NCBI RefSeq assembly: GCF_022230925.1
Contig: NZ_JAKKFH010000011.1
Span: 186,001 to 250,000, forward strand
DNA: 64,000 nucleotides
Direction: 5' to 3'
Source of the DNA: Micromonospora alfalfae
GTDB lineage: Bacteria; Actinomycetota; Actinomycetes; Mycobacteriales; Micromonosporaceae
A model generated the notes under the pieces. It searched no databases, was not told where the DNA came from, and worked only from the letters and a program-made list of their open reading frames with translations. Shown here one piece after another: positions 26,267 to 35,113 of the stretch. Position numbers and translations under genes: made by a program. Position 1 is the first letter of the stretch. Each line of letters opens with the position of its first letter.

Positions 26267-26441
26267 GTTTCGGGAAGGTTACTCCGGGACCACAGAATAG
26301 GCAACGGTCGATCGATGGGAGCCCACAGCGCCGCACTGGCCGGTCAGCAAGATGCACGGGTGGATGAGCAGTGCCGCGCTGACACGGCACCGCACGGCGA
26401 TCGGCCAGAATCACGCCGACGACCACCCACCCCGACGGCCA

Positions 26442-26454
26442 TACATCAGATGTA
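26442..26454. promoter_or_regulatory. Inverted repeat TACATC-A-GATGTA
   Basis: Six-base arms around one base. It is 186 bases from the similar site at 26256, close to 18 helical turns, which would allow looping. Confidence 0.5.
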
Positions 26455-26579
26455 CGCAGGCAGACAGCCGAGCTGGCCGTACATCCCCTCCGACGTGCAC
26501 CCCGACGCGACAGCGCAACCCCGGTGGGGCCAAGGACGTGTACTGGGAAACCCCGATCGATGCTTCCCCCGGAGGAACG

Positions 26580-27047
26580 ATGACCCTGACCGCGCTCCGC
26601 GCCTTCCTGCCTGTCGCCGCGCTGACCGGCCTGGCGGCCTGCACCACCGCCGCGCCCACTCCCGCCGCCGGGACGAGCACCACGCCACCGGCCAGCTCCG
26701 CACCCGCCTCGCCCGCTACGCCGCCCACCGCCGTCAGCGCCTCGCCGACCCGCAGCACGTCGTCAGGCACCACCCCGGCCGCCTGTCCGGTGACCGCAGC
26801 CACCCTGCAGGCCGCATCGGGATTGAGCAGCACCCACCGGATCGATCCGGATCAGATCAGGTGCGCGAGGCAGTGGGCCACGGCCGGCGTGCTCGCCGTC
26901 GACCCGGGAATGCAGGGTGACGGTGTGCTGCTGTTCAAGCACTCGGACGGCGGGTGGCAGAAGCTGGGCGAAGGCAGCGCACTCGAATGCACCCCGTTCG
27001 GCATTCCGCCGGAGATCGGCGACCAGGTCGGCTGTCGAGACCATTGA
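26580..27047 (+). CDS. Small lipoprotein of unknown function
   Basis: 155 residues. Lipoprotein signal with lipobox LAAC (Cys21), then a Thr/Ser/Pro/Ala-rich linker to about residue 68, then a folded domain with cysteines (AACPVTAATL, IRCARQW, LECTPFG, VGCRDH) that could form two disulfides. GGAGG lies four bases before ATG 26580. It is a surface lipoprotein of unknown function. No signature of a named family seen. Confidence 0.8.
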   Translation: MTLTALRAFLPVAALTGLAACTTAAPTPAAGTSTTPPASSAPASPATPPTAVSASPTRSTSSGTTPAACPVTAATLQAASGLSSTHRIDPDQIRCARQWATAGVLAVDPGMQGDGVLLFKHSDGGWQKLGEGSALECTPFGIPPEIGDQVGCRDH

Positions 27048-27123
27048 GCAGCGGCCCCGTCCACAATCGGGTTGTTCTCGCCGGCTGCACGGGTGACCAT
27101 GGCGGCATGCCGGGAGCTCGGGG

Positions 27124-28131
27124 GTGAGATCGCCTCTTCAGGGTGGACTACCGCCCGGCGGCGCGGTGGTGGTCGGGGCCGTCGTGGAGATCGCCTGCGA
27201 CGAGTCGGGATTCTCGGGCACGAACCTGCTGCACTCGACCGCCCCGGTGATCACGCACGCGAGCGTCGACCTGGCCGTCGACGAGGCGGTCGCGCTCATC
27301 ACCGCCCTGCGGTCCGGGTTCCGGTTCGCGCCGCACGAGCTCAAGTCCGGCCGGTTCCTGCGCGGCTCGGGTGCGCACGAGGCACTGGAGTGGTTCCTGG
27401 CGGCGCTGGCCGGCCGCGCGCACGTCCACCTCATCGACAAGGAGTTCTTCCTCGTCACCCGAATCGTGGACTTCCTGCTGACCGAGCCGTCGTACGCGGC
27501 GGGCACCCGGCTGGCTCGCGAGCACCATCCGGCCGCTCTCGCCCTGTACGAGGCCGGACGCTCGGCCGGCGGCGACTGGGGCGCCTTCCTGTCGGCGTTC
27601 GTCGACCTGGTCCGGATGAAGCGGCGACTTCCGGTCGACCAGACCGTACGGCGGTTCTTCCAGGCCCGGGACACGCTGCGGCGCCACGGTCTCGGCACTG
27701 TGGCCGACGCCGTCCTCGACGGGCTCAGTCCGAGGCACGTGCGGGCCGTGGTGGCCAGGCTCGACGTCGACGACCGCACTGTCCCTCCACCACTGGAACC
27801 GCTGCTGCCCGCGCTTGCGGAGACGGTCCTGTCCTGGAGCGACGGCCGGCGGCAGGTGTTGGTGACCCACGACGAGCAGAGCGCCCTGACGGCCGACCGG
27901 CTGACCCGCCTTCAGCGGGTGTTGGCCGACGAGGGCCAGCCACAGTCGGCCGGTGTGCACCGGGCTTTGGCGTTGCCGAACGGGGTGTCGCCCCTGGCGG
28001 GGCTCGTGATGGTCGACTCCCGCGACGATCCGCGCGTGCAGGTGGCGGATCTCCTCGCGGGAGTGGCCCGGCGGATGCCCGGCATCATCGACGACACGCT
28101 CCGTCAGCCGCCGCCCGCTCCCCCGGGGTGA
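27124..28131 (+). CDS. DUF3800-like protein
   Basis: 335 residues. The N-terminal IACDESGFSG and the C-terminal MVDSRDDPRVQVADLLAGVAR are the two hallmark acidic motifs of DUF3800 proteins, a family with an RNase-H-like appearance whose role is not established. Between them are helical segments with HELKSGRF and VTHDEQSAL. The start is GTG 27124 with GGGAG seven bases upstream; GTG codons nearer the DESG motif are alternatives. No membrane helix. It is convergent with the XRE regulator gene, 15 bases apart. Confidence 0.75.
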   Translation: MRSPLQGGLPPGGAVVVGAVVEIACDESGFSGTNLLHSTAPVITHASVDLAVDEAVALITALRSGFRFAPHELKSGRFLRGSGAHEALEWFLAALAGRAHVHLIDKEFFLVTRIVDFLLTEPSYAAGTRLAREHHPAALALYEAGRSAGGDWGAFLSAFVDLVRMKRRLPVDQTVRRFFQARDTLRRHGLGTVADAVLDGLSPRHVRAVVARLDVDDRTVPPPLEPLLPALAETVLSWSDGRRQVLVTHDEQSALTADRLTRLQRVLADEGQPQSAGVHRALALPNGVSPLAGLVMVDSRDDPRVQVADLLAGVARRMPGIIDDTLRQPPPAPPG

Positions 28132-28146
28132 CGGGCAGCGGCCGAG

Positions 28147-28950
28147 TCACGACGCGGCACGGGCTCGGAGGGTCTGCGTGGTCGCCGGGTCAGCGGGAAA
28201 GAACGCCTCGACGGCCAACCCGGCGACTGTGACCTCGCGCGGCGTACCGAAGAGGGTGGTGGTGCTGACGAAGGACAGCTCGTGATCACCGTGCCGGTAG
28301 CGCAGTGGAACGAGGACACGTGACACGGCATCGCTTGTCGGTGTCGTGTCGACGTCGTCACCGGGATAGCCGCGAAGCTCCTCGTGCAGGTCGTACAGGA
28401 TCGGGTCGTTTGTCGTCGCCGCCTGCTGGTGCAGCCGTTTCAGCAGATGGGCGCGCCACTCGGGCAGGTTGACGATGCGCGGTGCCAGACCGTCGGGGTG
28501 CAGGCTGAGGCGAAGCACGTTGACGGGTGGGGCGAGCAGGTGTGGCTGCGCGTCCATGGTGAACAGGGCGACGGCAGGGTTGGCGTCGACGAGGTGCCAG
28601 TGCTCGTCGACGAGCAGCGCGGGGTACGGGCTGTGACCGTCGAGGATCTGCCGCACCGCGGCCCGTACCGGTGCCAGCTCGGGGTCGCTCAGCTGGTGGC
28701 GGGGGTAGGCGGGCGCGAAGCCGCCGGCCAGCAGCATCCTGTTGCGCTCGGCCAGCGGCATCTCCAGGTGTTCGGCCAGCCGCAGGATGAGGTCGGGGCT
28801 CGGCCGGGATCGGCCGGTCTCGACGAAGCTCAGGTGCCGGGCCGACACTCCCGCCTCGATCGACAGGTCGAGCTGGCTCATTCCGCGAGTCCGGCGCCAG
28901 TCGCGCAGCAACTCCCCCACCGGTCGCCCGTGCCGGGTAGAGATCGTCAC
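28147..28950 (-). CDS. XRE-family regulator with MmyB-like ligand domain
   Basis: 267 residues. Residues 10-70 form an XRE helix-turn-helix (LLRDWRRTRGMSQLDLSIEAGVS pattern, SFVETGRSRPS). From about 100 the MmyB-like PAS-type domain follows (ALLVDEHWHLVDANPAV, LRLSLHPDGLAPRIVNL), thought to bind a lipid-like ligand. The start is GTG 28950 with a TAGGGT box six bases ahead, a leaderless pattern. A perfect 7-3-7 inverted repeat in the divergent spacer to the DUF1330 gene is its likely operator. Confidence 0.92.
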   Translation of the reverse strand: MTISTRHGRPVGELLRDWRRTRGMSQLDLSIEAGVSARHLSFVETGRSRPSPDLILRLAEHLEMPLAERNRMLLAGGFAPAYPRHQLSDPELAPVRAAVRQILDGHSPYPALLVDEHWHLVDANPAVALFTMDAQPHLLAPPVNVLRLSLHPDGLAPRIVNLPEWRAHLLKRLHQQAATTNDPILYDLHEELRGYPGDDVDTTPTSDAVSRVLVPLRYRHGDHELSFVSTTTLFGTPREVTVAGLAVEAFFPADPATTQTLRARAAS

Positions 28951-28956
28951 CCACCG

Positions 28957-28962
28957 ACCCTA
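28957..28962 (-). promoter_or_regulatory. -10 hexamer of a leaderless promoter for the XRE gene
   Basis: TAGGGT on the minus strand, then six bases, then the GTG start at 28950. Confidence 0.45.
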
Positions 28963-28984
28963 GTTCCACACCGACAGACGGGCC

Positions 28985-29001
28985 ATTACCTGCAAGGTAA
29001 T
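28985..29001. promoter_or_regulatory. Operator candidate ATTACCT-GCA-AGGTAAT
   Basis: Perfect seven-base arms around three bases in the 172-base spacer between the divergent XRE and DUF1330 genes. Its centre is about 43 bases from the XRE start, where it could block that promoter. Confidence 0.7.
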
Positions 29002-29122
29002 CGACAGCCCAACCGGAGAGCGGAGATAGTTCTCCCGGCACGACCGATCCGATCACGGGGGCGCGGCAGCCCACGCCGACCGCCACCACAGCCAGAAGAC
29101 CAGACGCAAAGGACAGGCACTC

Positions 29123-29467
29123 ATGGCCGCGTACGCGCTCGCGCACCTCCGCAAGGCACCCTTCCACGCCGAGGTGCTGACGTACCTGGAACGAATCGAC
29201 GCCACCCTCGCGCCCTTCGCGGGCCGGTTCCTCGTCCACGGCGGTGCGATCGACGTCCTGGAGGGCGACTGGACCGGCGATGTGATCGTCATTGAGTTTC
29301 CCGACCTGAACCAGGCCCGCTCCTGGTACCAGTCCAGCGACTACCAGGAGATCAAGCCGTTGCGGACGAGGCACCTCACCGGTGAGGTGATTCTCGTCGA
29401 CGGAGTCGAGCCCGACCACGACTCGTCGCAGTTGGCCGCGACCATCCGCCGCGCCACCGAGCGGTAG
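29123..29467 (+). CDS. DUF1330 family protein
   Basis: 114 residues. The fold signature is a ferredoxin-like dimer: GRFLVHGGAIDVLEGDW and VIVIEFPDLNQARSWYQSSDYQEIKPLR match DUF1330. These are small cytoplasmic proteins of unknown activity often found as regulated stress genes. AGGA lies about nine bases before ATG 29123. The divergent XRE regulator and the inverted repeat between them suggest that this is its main target. Confidence 0.9.
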   Translation: MAAYALAHLRKAPFHAEVLTYLERIDATLAPFAGRFLVHGGAIDVLEGDWTGDVIVIEFPDLNQARSWYQSSDYQEIKPLRTRHLTGEVILVDGVEPDHDSSQLAATIRRATER

Positions 29468-29472
29468 CACCT

Positions 29473-29492
29473 GACCCTCGACCGTCAGGGTC
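29473..29492 (+). terminator. Weak hairpin after the DUF1330 gene
   Basis: GACCCT and AGGGTC pair around an eight-base loop a few bases past the stop codon. Confidence 0.35.
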
Positions 29493-29565
29493 GACGCACG
29501 CGCGTCGCCCCGAAGAACCCGATGGCTCGCCGGCCGCAAGGCACCCGACCCAGGTCAGCCGACCG

Positions 29566-29571
29566 TAGTCT
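29566..29571 (+). promoter_or_regulatory. -10 hexamer of a leaderless promoter for the alpha/beta hydrolase
   Basis: TAGTCT, six bases, then ATG 29578. No Shine-Dalgarno sequence is present. Confidence 0.5.
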
Positions 29572-29577
29572 CATCGG

Positions 29578-30453
29578 ATGCAGGACATCCAGACGCACAC
29601 CCTGGCCATTCCCGGCGTCGACCTGGTCTACGACGTCCGCGGCCCGCTACCTCCCACTGGCGGCCATCGGGCGCTGCTCATGATCGGCCAGCCGATGACG
29701 GCGGAGGGCTTCGCCGCGCTCGCCCCGCACTTCGCGGACCGCACGGTCCTCACCTACGACCCGCGTGGCCTGGGCCGCAGCGTCCGCAAGGACGGTCGGT
29801 CCGACCACACGCCGCAGCAGCAGGCCGCCGACCTGCACGCGCTCGTGCAGGCGCTCGACGTCGGTCCGGTCGACGTGTTGGCCAGCAGCGGCGGCGCGGT
29901 GACAGCACTCGAACTGGTCGCCACCCACCCGGACGACGTCGCCACCCTGGTGGCGCACGAACCGCCGATCAACGCCGTGCTTCCCGACGCCACTGCCGCC
30001 GAGCGCGCCCGAGCCGGCTTCTACGAGGCGTACCAGGCGAAGGGCTCGGGTGCGGGGATGGCGGCGTTCATCGCCATGACGTCCTGGCAGGGCGAGTTCA
30101 CCGATGCCTACTTCGCCCAGCCCACCCCCGACCCGGCGATGTTCGGCATGGCCGCCGACGACGACGGCAGCCGCGACGATCCGCTGCTGTCACAGAGCTC
30201 GTGGGCGGTCACCGACTACCGTCCCGACGCGAACGTGCTCACCGCCGCGCCCACCCGGATCGTGGTCGCTGTCGGTGAGGAGTCCGCCGGCACGTACACC
30301 GCCCGCACCGCGCTGGGCCTCGCGGCGCTGCTCGGCCAGGAGGCCGTGGTCTTCCCGAGCCACCACGGCGGGTTCCTCGGTGGTGAGTTCGGCTACGCGG
30401 GCAAGCCCGCGGAGTTCGCCGCGCGACTGCGCGAGGTGCTGGACGCCGGCTGA
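29578..30453 (+). CDS. Alpha/beta hydrolase
   Basis: 291 residues, standard size for the fold. Nucleophile elbow LASSGGAV with Ser104, oxyanion region LLMIGQPM, DPRGLGRS after strand 4, and the catalytic His in FPSHHGGFLGGE. Similar actinobacterial proteins are annotated as alpha/beta hydrolases or esterases without known substrate. No signal peptide, so cytoplasmic. Monocistronic; convergent with the 76-residue gene eight bases downstream. Confidence 0.9.
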   Translation: MQDIQTHTLAIPGVDLVYDVRGPLPPTGGHRALLMIGQPMTAEGFAALAPHFADRTVLTYDPRGLGRSVRKDGRSDHTPQQQAADLHALVQALDVGPVDVLASSGGAVTALELVATHPDDVATLVAHEPPINAVLPDATAAERARAGFYEAYQAKGSGAGMAAFIAMTSWQGEFTDAYFAQPTPDPAMFGMAADDDGSRDDPLLSQSSWAVTDYRPDANVLTAAPTRIVVAVGEESAGTYTARTALGLAALLGQEAVVFPSHHGGFLGGEFGYAGKPAEFAARLREVLDAG

Positions 30454-30460
30454 CCTCTGC

Positions 30461-30691
30461 TCAACCGGTGGCGTCGGAGTAGACATCGACGTCGTAGAGC
30501 AGCTGCACATCGCGGCGGCCGTTGGTGACGCCGACGAAGACCGGGTCGCCGGACGGGGTGTGGCCCTGACGCCACACCTGTTCCCGGGCCGCCTCCAGCG
30601 ACTCGTGATGGGCCCTGCCCTCCTGATGCAGTTGCAGCACCCGGCGGGCGGTGCCCCGGTCGGTGTCGAGGTGGATTCGTAGGAGAGGCAT
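30461..30691 (-). CDS. Small hypothetical protein
   Basis: 76 residues, alpha/beta in pattern (MPLLRIHLDTDRG start; VFVGVTNGRRDVQLLYDVDVY end). The ATG at 30691 has a good AGGAGG eight bases upstream, and third positions are G/C rich, which supports a real gene. No family recognised. No membrane helix or signal peptide. Confidence 0.7.
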   Translation of the reverse strand: MPLLRIHLDTDRGTARRVLQLHQEGRAHHESLEAAREQVWRQGHTPSGDPVFVGVTNGRRDVQLLYDVDVYSDATG

Positions 30692-30816
30692 GCCGGGACC
30701 TCCTCGCTCGACGTCGGATCTCGTGCAGCTGGCCGACCAGCCGTATCGTGAGACACGGGGGCGACGATCCGCCGTCTTCGATTAAACGCCACCCGCTGCG
30801 GTCGAGGAGGGCATTT

Positions 30817-31212
30817 ATGACTGGTCTGGCGACCGTCGGCGCAATAGTGGGTGTCCTGCTCGCCGGCCTCGTGGTCCTGGTCCGTAAGCCGACCAACACC
30901 CGGTCGGTGCTCAGATGGTCGGCCCTGGCGATCACCGCGTTGGTGGCCGCCGCGCTGGTTCCCTTCACAGTGGACGACTCGGGGGCCGCGGCCAGCTATC
31001 TGCTCGGCGTTCCCGTTGTCGCGGCACTGCTGCCCGTTGTCGCGCAGCGGGTCGGTCGGCTGACAGTGGTCGCCGATGTGGTGGCCGCGTTCGTCCTCAC
31101 CGGCTGGGGTCTGCTGCTCGGGCTGGGCATCGGTGTCGCGTTCCTACCAGCGGTGACACTCCTGATCGCCAGCGCTGCGGGCACTTGGGCGCCGCGACCG
31201 TCCACCACGTGA
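30817..31212 (+). CDS. Small membrane protein
   Basis: 131 residues with four hydrophobic helices (about 4-23, 35-51, 58-78, 87-122 in two pieces). GAGGAGG lies six bases before ATG 30817; an in-frame start at 30748 has no such site. Gly/Val/Leu-rich, no charged catalytic residues. Convergent with the next membrane protein gene, 15 bases apart. Function unknown. Confidence 0.75.
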   Translation: MTGLATVGAIVGVLLAGLVVLVRKPTNTRSVLRWSALAITALVAAALVPFTVDDSGAAASYLLGVPVVAALLPVVAQRVGRLTVVADVVAAFVLTGWGLLLGLGIGVAFLPAVTLLIASAAGTWAPRPSTT

Positions 31213-31227
31213 CCCGGTGACCAGCGG

Positions 31228-31617
31228 TCAGCCGTCCGGGGTGAACAGCCCCTGAACGCCGACGACGATCGCGATGAGGCCAAAGACCGCCAGCAACAGT
31301 CGGACGCCGGTGGCGCCGTCCGACTGCTCGTCGCGCGGCGTCGACCGCCCGGTCAACCGGCCCCACAGCAGGGCGAGCCCCACACCGATCCCCACCACCT
31401 CGAAGTGGAACACCCGGGGCCCGGACACCAGGTGGACGATGAGGTAGTAACCGCCGGTCACCAATGCCACGAGGCCGACCACCCACGCGATCGGGGCGGC
31501 CCGACCGGCGAGGCGGCCCAGGTCATCGCCGACTCGTGGCAGCAGCCGCAGCACCGCCACGGCGAGCAGGAAGCCACCGACGATGTTGGCGAGGTCGAGC
31601 AGCAGAGCCATAATCAC
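31228..31617 (-). CDS. Small membrane protein
   Basis: 129 residues with four hydrophobic helices (about 5-24, 42-64, 71-86, 105-125). The start is GTG 31617, because GGAG lies seven bases before it; the ATG two codons later is less well placed. The segment between helices 3 and 4 is charged (GRSTPRDEQSDG). Function unknown. Confidence 0.75.
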   Translation of the reverse strand: MIMALLLDLANIVGGFLLAVAVLRLLPRVGDDLGRLAGRAAPIAWVVGLVALVTGGYYLIVHLVSGPRVFHFEVVGIGVGLALLWGRLTGRSTPRDEQSDGATGVRLLLAVFGLIAIVVGVQGLFTPDG

Positions 31618-31735
31618 TGGGAGTCTCCGTCGATCGGGTGATCAGCCGGTGGGAGCGTACCCACGGACCCGGTCGGTTGAAACGGTCCGGACGGCACGCC
31701 CCCACGACGGAGTTCGGGCTGGGCCGCTCAACCCC

Positions 31736-32905
31736 TCACCGCGTGCACCGCCACACCAGCGGCCGGTACGCCTGGTTCTCGTAGACGGCCCCGACCACAG
31801 TCAGACCGTCGTCGCTGATCCCCTCCGCCGTGTACGTGCCCGCCTCGGTCGCCCGGACCTCCGGTCGGCCCGGCAACCGGCGGGAGGTGCCGTCCGGGGC
31901 CACTACCAGCGGCGCACCGTCGGCGACCAGCACGTCACCACTGCCGGCGATGCCGCTCGCCCCCGGGAAGGGCACCAGGCTCACCACTCCGCTGGCGAGA
32001 TTCCACAGCACCGGCAGCATCTGCACGGCGCCGCTCCGTCGGCCGCCCGGAACCATGCCGATCGCCCATTCGCCCCGCGCCGATTCGACCGACGCACGCG
32101 AATAGCCGTCGGGCAGTGCCAGCGCCGACCCGACGCCCTGCGGCGTCCACCGGTAGGGCAGATCGCCCACGGTGCCGACGATCGTGCCGTCCTCGGTGAT
32201 CCCGGTCGCTGACGACCCTCGCTGGCCGACCAGCCGGTACTTCTGGGGGGTGTCGGTCGACCACGACACAGCCTGGTGCGAGTCGTCGGACCTACGGGCG
32301 GTGCCGACGATGTCGCCCCGACCGTTGACGGCGTGCACGAGCACCGCGTCGTAGCCGGGCGGTGTGGCCAGGAAACGCAGCTTCCCGTCCCGGTACAGCC
32401 AGCCGATGCCGTCGCCGTTGGTGCCGACCACATCGCCGCGGGTGTTGACAGCCGCCGCGTGTCGCGCGGTGGCCGGCAGGACCACCGGCCGGTCGTCGGT
32501 CCACAGCACGACCCGGCCGTCCTCCTGCCCGGTACCGATGTCGCCGACGATGTGCCGTCCGGTGCTGTCGACTCTGTTGGCCACCGCGACCGGACCGCCG
32601 ACCGGCTGCGGCAACCACGACGCCTGGCAGGTGACCGGCGGGCGGGAGGTGGCCGACCCGGTTCCCGCCGGCGACACAGCGAGCGCCGGCGTGGTGGGAA
32701 CCGGCGGGCTGGTGGTCCCGCCGACCTGGACGGCACCCACGACACCGACCCCGGCCAGCACCGTCAGCGCGGCGATCCCGCCGACCCGGCGACGCTGACG
32801 GCGCCGCCGACCGTCGCGCACCGCCCGGCTCAGGTCGACCCGCGGCTCCGGCGCCGGCGCCGACCGCAGCAGCTCGGCGATCCGCTGCTCGTCCACCGTG
32901 GTCAT
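31736..32905 (-). CDS. Membrane-anchored HAF-repeat protein, possible anti-sigma partner
   Basis: 389 residues. A basic cytoplasmic N-terminus of about 42 residues (ELLRSAPAPEPRVDLSRAVRDG), one membrane helix (about 43-64), a Thr/Pro linker, then an extracellular repeat domain with HAF-type units: AAVNTRGDVVGTN, VHAVNGRGDIVGTA, ATGITEDGTIVGTV and AEGISDDGLTVVGAV. Two conserved cysteines (VTCQAS and the C-terminal VWRCTR) may form a disulfide. The start ATG 32905 overlaps the sigma factor stop (ATGA) with GAGGAG upstream. Such genes behind SigE-type sigma factors often act as membrane regulators; that role is inferred from position only. Confidence 0.85.
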   Translation of the reverse strand: MTTVDEQRIAELLRSAPAPEPRVDLSRAVRDGRRRRQRRRVGGIAALTVLAGVGVVGAVQVGGTTSPPVPTTPALAVSPAGTGSATSRPPVTCQASWLPQPVGGPVAVANRVDSTGRHIVGDIGTGQEDGRVVLWTDDRPVVLPATARHAAAVNTRGDVVGTNGDGIGWLYRDGKLRFLATPPGYDAVLVHAVNGRGDIVGTARRSDDSHQAVSWSTDTPQKYRLVGQRGSSATGITEDGTIVGTVGDLPYRWTPQGVGSALALPDGYSRASVESARGEWAIGMVPGGRRSGAVQMLPVLWNLASGVVSLVPFPGASGIAGSGDVLVADGAPLVVAPDGTSRRLPGRPEVRATEAGTYTAEGISDDGLTVVGAVYENQAYRPLVWRCTR

Positions 32906-33417
32906 CTCGGACTCCTCACTGACATCTCGGTGACGTCGAGCACCTGGCGGACGGCCGCCAACGCCCGAGCCGTCTGCGACTTCACGTTGCCTTCGGAGCA
33001 GCCCATCGCGGCGGCCGTGTCGGCCAGCGACAGGTCGCACAGGAACCGCAGGACCAGCACCGTGCGCTGGCCGCGCGGGAGGCGGGCGAGCGCGGCGAGC
33101 AGGCTGCCCCGCTCGGCCAGGTCGTCGTGCGGTGTCACCGGCGAGCGCTCCGGCTCCGGCACCGACCCCAGCAGGCGAACCTTCGCCCAGCTCAACCGCT
33201 TCTCATCGACGAGCTTGTGCACCAGCATCCGATGTACGTACGCGTCGACGTTGTCGGCCCGGCTGACCCGGCGCCAGTTCACGTAGAGCGCCGTGACCGT
33301 CTGCTGCACCACGTCGTCGGCCAGATGGGCGTCACCGCACATCAGGAACGCGGTCCTGTGCAGGCTCGGCAGTCGCGCGGAGACGTACTCCACGAACTCA
33401 CCCTCGGCATCCACCAT
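32902..33417 (-). CDS. SigE-family (ECF-type) RNA polymerase sigma factor
   Basis: 171 residues, the usual length. Region 2 covers about 8-70 (DDVVQQTVTALYVNWRRV), region 4 about 108-160 (ALARLPRGQRTVLVLRFLCDLSLADTAAAMG with EGNVKSQTARALAAVR as recognition helix). There is no region 1 or 3. It should direct RNA polymerase to a small set of promoters. The overlapping downstream gene for a membrane HAF-repeat protein is the probable signal partner. Confidence 0.93.
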   Translation of the reverse strand: MVDAEGEFVEYVSARLPSLHRTAFLMCGDAHLADDVVQQTVTALYVNWRRVSRADNVDAYVHRMLVHKLVDEKRLSWAKVRLLGSVPEPERSPVTPHDDLAERGSLLAALARLPRGQRTVLVLRFLCDLSLADTAAAMGCSEGNVKSQTARALAAVRQVLDVTEMSVRSPR

Positions 33418-33651
33418 CGAGGCTCCCTCCTCCGCAAGCTCGACGGGACCGGACGATCATCAGGTTGCGTCCCCGTCGAAGAACTGTCGGAAGCCCTACC
33501 GATCGGTCGGGGTCCCGCCCGGACCCGGCGGCGGACGGATCAGCGGGTCAGGCGTGCCGCGAGGCAGGTCGGTGCCGCCAGCGCCAGTAGGGCGTCCCGG
33601 CGCAACAGCCGGGGAAGGAGTCGAAACACAGCTGCTGCCGGCCGCCCGGTC

Positions 33652-34830
33652 TCAGCCAACGGCGCTGGTCATCCGGCGTACCGCCTCGATGATGAGCTCC
33701 GGCGCGGTGGCCAGGTTCAATCGGACATGCCCCACACCGCCGGTGCCGAACGCCAGTCCGGAGTTCAGCGCCACCCGGCCACGGTCGAGGAACACGGTGG
33801 CCGGGTCGTCGTCGAGGCCCAGGGCGCGGCAGTCCAGCCAGGCCAGATAGGTGGCCTGGCCGGGCTGGTAGCGGACGGCCGGCAGGTGCTCGGCGAGCAG
33901 CGCGCTCAGGAGCCGACGGTTGTCGTCCAGGCCGGCCAGCAGGGCGTCGAGCCACTCGCCGCCGTCGCGGAAGGCAGCGGTGTGGGCGATCACGCCGAGG
34001 TGGCTGGTGCTGACGCTGACCCCGAACGGGACACGGGCGAGGTCCCCGGCCGCTGCCGGGCCGGCGACCAGAAGCCCGCCGCGTAGGCCGGCCAGATTCC
34101 ACCCCTTGGAGGCGGACATCAGCGACAGGCCGTTCTCCGCGCCGGGCACCGAGAGGTACGGCACGAACCGCGCGTCCCCAGCCACCACCGGAGCGTGGAT
34201 CTCGTCGGCGACCACCCGCACCCCGTGCCGCTGGGCCAGTCCGGCGACGGCGGTCAACTCGGCCGCGTTGTGCACGACGCCGGTCGGGTTGTGCGGGCTG
34301 CAGAGCAGATACGCGGCCGGCCGTCCACCGGCGCGAGCCCGCCGGAACGCATCCTCCAGCGTGCCGAGGTCGATCCGCAGGTCCTCGCCGAGTGGTGCCT
34401 CCACCATCCGGCGCTCGGCGTGCGCCACCGACTCGTAGAACGGCGGGTAGACCGGGCAGTTGACGACCACCGCGTCCCCAGGCTCGGTGACCAGTCGCAC
34501 CGCCTCGACGACGCCGTGCATGACGTCGGGCACCAGCGCGGTGCGCTCCACGGCCAGCCCCTCCCAACCCCACCGCTGCGCGGCGAACTCGGCCACCGCC
34601 TGCGGGTACGCCGTTCCGGCGGGGTAGCCGGTGTCTCCGCGCGCGACGGCATCGGTGATCGCCCGTGCGACCGGCTCGGCCAGGGGCACGTCCATCTCGG
34701 CCACCCAGAGCGGCAGCACGTCGTCGGGGTACTCGCGCCACTTGAGGCTCGTCCGCTGCCGGAGCTGGTCGATCGTGAGCTGGCGGAGGGGATTGACCGC
34801 GGTTCGGGCACCACCGAGCAGGCCACTCAT
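33652..34830 (-). CDS. MalY/PatB-family pyridoxal-phosphate aminotransferase (cystathionine beta-lyase type)
   Basis: 392 residues, fold type I. The catalytic Lys is in [13 protein letters not shown] near residue 240; SPHNPTG and [10 protein letters not shown] supply the Asn and Asp that hold the cofactor. N-terminal [17 protein letters not shown] is characteristic of the MalY/PatB branch, whose members cleave cystathionine or similar C-S bonds. Start ATG 34830. It stands alone, divergent from the lactonase gene with a 283-base spacer. Confidence 0.9.
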   Translation of the reverse strand: MSGLLGGARTAVNPLRQLTIDQLRQRTSLKWREYPDDVLPLWVAEMDVPLAEPVARAITDAVARGDTGYPAGTAYPQAVAEFAAQRWGWEGLAVERTALVPDVMHGVVEAVRLVTEPGDAVVVNCPVYPPFYESVAHAERRMVEAPLGEDLRIDLGTLEDAFRRARAGGRPAAYLLCSPHNPTGVVHNAAELTAVAGLAQRHGVRVVADEIHAPVVAGDARFVPYLSVPGAENGLSLMSASKGWNLAGLRGGLLVAGPAAAGDLARVPFGVSVSTSHLGVIAHTAAFRDGGEWLDALLAGLDDNRRLLSALLAEHLPAVRYQPGQATYLAWLDCRALGLDDDPATVFLDRGRVALNSGLAFGTGGVGHVRLNLATAPELIIEAVRRMTSAVG

Positions 34831-35113
34831 GACCCAACCCTATTCCCTGCCTCCGGCAGACGCCTCAGGTCATCACTGACTCGTCCACTGTGGTCGTACC
34901 GAAAGGATTTCCGGAGACGGTTATGCCATTGACCAGCGTCTTTGTATTTGCCACCCTCGTCCCGCTCGGAATCAACGACGAAAGATTGCTGCGGGTTGCC
35001 GGTTCATAACCTAGGCTCCCGAATATCCACATCGACGGCCCGCCCTCACGCCGTGCCAGCCACCGACCTCGCACGCCGGCCATCGCCACCCTCGACGCCG
35101 ATTGGAGTACTCG

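Larger units (their letters stand above)
26125..26579. other. Divergent intergenic region before GH95 and lipoprotein genes
   Basis: 455 bases, no credible gene. It contains two related inverted repeats, ACATC-N-GATGT, listed separately, plus a half site GTACATC near 26479. It must hold promoters for both flanking genes; no clear -35/-10 pair was picked out. Confidence 0.65.

Noticed and set aside
34865..35089. 74-residue minus-strand frame in the spacer before the lactonase gene
   Set aside because: Codons such as ATA, CTA and AAT do not fit the genome, and no ribosome site is seen; the spacer is simply AT-richer.
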